Translations under genes and position numbers: made by a program
The notes under the pieces: generated by a model
What the model saw: the letters and a program-made list of their open reading frames with translations, nothing else
What the model was told of the DNA's origin: nothing
Databases searched by the model: none
Assembly: GCF_000515115.1 (NCBI RefSeq)
Contig: NZ_AZXF01000005.1
Coordinates: forward strand, 1-64,000
Reading direction: 5' to 3'
Length of the DNA stretch: 64,000 nucleotides
Source of the DNA: Nocardiopsis sp. CNT312
GTDB taxonomy: Bacteria > Actinomycetota > Actinomycetes > Streptosporangiales > Streptosporangiaceae
Shown here: positions 61,833-64,000 of the stretch, in pieces
How positions within the stretch are numbered: position 1 is the first letter of the stretch
Layout: each line of letters opens with the position of its first letter

Positions 61833-64000
61833 CTACACCCCCACGAGTCTGCGCCTGCTTCCGTCCCAGGTGAAGTGCAGCGTGGCGATCCCGGGCACGT
61901 TGGGGTCGCGCAGGCACTCGTAGATGTTGAGGCTGGGCACACTCGCGAAGCATCCCCAGACGCGCTCCGAGGTGAGGATGAAATCGAGGTCGAGTTCGAC
62001 GAGCAGGCCGAGCAGTCGGCCGTGCGTGGGCTCGTCGACCTTGGCGAAGGCGTCGTCCAGGAGGATGAGTCTGGGCGCCCAGGGCGCCTGGGCCGCGAGC
62101 GCGTCGAACTGGGCCGCAGCCGCGGCGAACAGCACCAGGTAGGCCACGACTCTCTGCTCACCCTGGCTGAGCGCGGTGCGGTGGCCGAGCCTGCGCTCGT
62201 CCCCGGAGCCGTCGGTGACGTAGACGGTGAAGGCGAACCAGGACCGGTAGTCGAGGGCCGCGCGCAACTGCGCTCCCCCGGTGGCGGTGGGGTCGAGTCG
62301 GCGGATCGCCTCGATGCAGCGGCGCAGGGCATCGCGCAGCCGGGTGGTCTGGACCCGGGAGCGCTTCTCCGCGGGGGTGGCCAGCAACGGGACGACGGCC
62401 TCGATGTCGGCCCCGGCATCGGGGGCCAGGTCCCAGTCCAGGCGGACGCCGAGCCCGGCTGAGGTGGTCACGTCCTTGAGCACGCCGTTCATGGTGGCGA
62501 TGAGGGCGCGCGCCTCGTCGATCTGGCGGGAGAGGTGTCCGGCGAGCTCGCCGAGCAGGTGGCGTTCGAAGGCCTCCTCCTCGGCGACGGCGACGGTCTC
62601 CTCCGCGCGTGCGACCGCGGCGGTGACGCGTTCGGCGTAGGCGGTGACGTCGTGCACACCGTCCTCGTCGTGGATGGTGAGGCGCTTGATCCCGCGCGGT
62701 TCGCTGAGCTCGGCGCGCGTCTGCGACCAGCCGATCGAGGACAGCAGCCGCTGGAGGTCCTCCCGGCTGCTGAGGATGCCGCTGTCGTCGACCCCGATGA
62801 CGTCGTCCTGGGCGGTGAGCCCCTCCTCGACCTGGCGGACGAAGTCCTCCAGGAGCGCGAGCCGGACGTCGGGGCCCGGCAGGGAGGCGGGTGCGGTCTG
62901 CGCAGACTCCGCTCTGTCTGCCTCGGAGCGGGCCGCCAGGTACCGGGCGAGGGGCCCGTCGGATCCGGCGCATGCCTTGAGCCCGGCCGCGTCGAGCAGG
63001 ACCGTGTCAGGTGTGTCCCCTGAGGTGCCCGGGCCCGTGGTGACGGAGGAGACGAGGGCGTCCCCGGCGACGAGCGCGCGGCGGACCTGCTCGGCCCGCT
63101 CGCGAGTGGCGGCGTCGAGCCGGGCCTCGGCGCTGACGCGCCGGTCCCGGGCTTCCTGGGCCGCTCGTTCGAGTTCGGGCAGGCGGCGGGCGGCCTCCTG
63201 GGCCCGGGCCCTGACCTGCGCGCGGGCGGTGTCGAGCTGTTCCGTGGATGCGCCTCCGGCGCGTTCCCCAAGTTCGAACTGGCGACGGACTGTGATCATG
63301 TCGTCGATGGCGGCCGCGCGGGCGTCCTCGGCGAGGACGCGGTTGGCGCGGGCGCGTCGCCAGTCCGTGACGTGGCGTTCGTGGTCGGCGAGGTTCCAGG
63401 CGAGGACGTCGAGGTCCCTCAGCGCGGCGGCGACCAGGACGCGCAGGTGGTCGAGGGCGCGCAGGGTGCTGTCGAGGTCGGCGCGGCCGGTGGGCAGGGA
63501 GTGCGCGGCCGCGGCCTCGCGGAGCCCGGAGCGCAGGTCGAGGAGTTCGTCGCGCGTCCGCTCGGCCTCGCGCTGGGCGCTCTCCTGAGCGCGGCGTGCG
63601 GCGGCCACGTCGGTGCGGGCGGCGTCGAGGGCCGCCCAGGCGCGGGTGAGCGGGGCGGGGTCGGGCAGGTCCCGGGAGACCTCCAGGAGTTCGGCGTAGG
63701 CGTTCTCGACCGCCCAACGGCGTTCGCCCGCCTCCGAGAGCAGGGCTTCGGCGATGTCGATCCTGCGGGCGGTGTTGGCGGTCCGGCGGTCACGGGCCCG
63801 CTTGCGAGCGGCTCTGCCGATGAACTCGGGTTCGCTCTTGTGGTGGGCCCCGGAGGCCACCCCGAGGCTCCAGGAGCCGTTGAGGGACACGGAGCTGACG
63901 GTGGCGACAGTGGCGTCACGGCGGTGCTTGGCTGCGGTTCCGTCGATCGGTCCCGGCCGGGCCGAATGCAGGGTGATGGAGGACAGCAGTGTTCGCAGGG
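61833..64000 (-). CDS. jetC: TIGR02680-family SMC protein, Wadjet JetC (5' part outside window)
   Basis: The frame is open through the right edge, so only the C-terminal 722 residues are seen of a protein family that averages over 1,300. Visible parts are long Arg/Glu/Ala-rich coiled coils, the ABC signature TALSQGEQRVVAYLVLF, Walker B RLILLDDAFAKVDEPT, and the typical end LTSERVWGCFASVPSLNIYE followed by CLRDPNVPG. This is the SMC subunit of the type II-like Wadjet system (JetA TIGR02677, JetB TIGR02678, JetC TIGR02680, JetD TIGR02679), a condensin-like complex that recognises and cuts circular plasmids. JetA and JetB should lie to the right. No JetD follows on the left, where it is often found. 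Confidence 0.8.
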   Translation of the reverse strand, partial: LRTLLSSITLHSARPGPIDGTAAKHRRDATVATVSSVSLNGSWSLGVASGAHHKSEPEFIGRAARKRARDRRTANTARRIDIAEALLSEAGERRWAVENAYAELLEVSRDLPDPAPLTRAWAALDAARTDVAAARRAQESAQREAERTRDELLDLRSGLREAAAAHSLPTGRADLDSTLRALDHLRVLVAAALRDLDVLAWNLADHERHVTDWRRARANRVLAEDARAAAIDDMITVRRQFELGERAGGASTEQLDTARAQVRARAQEAARRLPELERAAQEARDRRVSAEARLDAATRERAEQVRRALVAGDALVSSVTTGPGTSGDTPDTVLLDAAGLKACAGSDGPLARYLAARSEADRAESAQTAPASLPGPDVRLALLEDFVRQVEEGLTAQDDVIGVDDSGILSSREDLQRLLSSIGWSQTRAELSEPRGIKRLTIHDEDGVHDVTAYAERVTAAVARAEETVAVAEEEAFERHLLGELAGHLSRQIDEARALIATMNGVLKDVTTSAGLGVRLDWDLAPDAGADIEAVVPLLATPAEKRSRVQTTRLRDALRRCIEAIRRLDPTATGGAQLRAALDYRSWFAFTVYVTDGSGDERRLGHRTALSQGEQRVVAYLVLFAAAAAQFDALAAQAPWAPRLILLDDAFAKVDEPTHGRLLGLLVELDLDFILTSERVWGCFASVPSLNIYECLRDPNVPGIATLHFTWDGSRRRLVGV

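Overview
The window is GC-rich chromosomal DNA of an actinomycete. The evidence is GTG/TTG starts at housekeeping genes, a very long acidic NusG N-terminus, short zinc-type S14, an rplM-rpsI-glmM cluster, and an rpsM-rpsK-rpoA-rplQ block without rpsD. This layout fits Streptosporangiales or Streptomycetales; a Nocardiopsis-like organism is my inference, not a proven identity. Nearly all conserved genes lie on the minus strand, so their transcription runs from high to low coordinates.

Left part (1-11,310). The region holds the end of a DUF350 membrane protein, a membrane-anchored spermidine-synthase-like protein, a flavodoxin-fold protein, a proline-rich DUF4352 protein, a polysialyltransferase-like glycosyltransferase, galE, and a crotonase/SDR operon behind an inverted-repeat operator candidate. 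ROK glucokinase and glmM follow. Two decayed genes lie between them: an unidentified frameshifted minus-strand frame and a Uma2-type nuclease remnant.

Core part (11,483-53,317). This is the translation and transcription super-cluster, read right to left. It runs tRNA-Trp, secE, nusG, rplK-rplA, rplJ-rplL, rpoB-rpoC, a 734-residue unknown membrane protein, rpsL-rpsG-fusA-tuf, then the S10/spc/alpha genes from rpsJ to rpoA and rplQ. Inside it sit secY-adk-map, a DUF1707 membrane gene and infA-rpmJ. Next come truA, a plus-strand proline-rich membrane protein, and rplM-rpsI. Strong hairpins separate the transcription units. Two canonical -35/-10 promoters with 17-bp spacers stand before rplM and rpsL, each with a leader longer than 200 nt. 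A lipoprotein pseudogene (frameshift, lost lipobox Cys) lies between rplJL and rplKA. A short CTAG-ended repeat abuts the stop codons of both rpsI and secE.

Right part (53,318-64,000). An aminotransferase and an adenosine deaminase run on the plus strand. A GDT1-type cation transporter (convergent with the deaminase) and the conserved series tRNA-Thr, tRNA-Met, rpmG, hadA, hadB, murB run on the minus strand. Beyond the tRNAs, at the right edge, lie a Rad50/SMC-like ATPase of unknown function and the C-terminal half of a TIGR02680 (Wadjet JetC) SMC protein. This is probably the margin of an anti-plasmid defence locus that continues outside the window, and it is the most interesting part.
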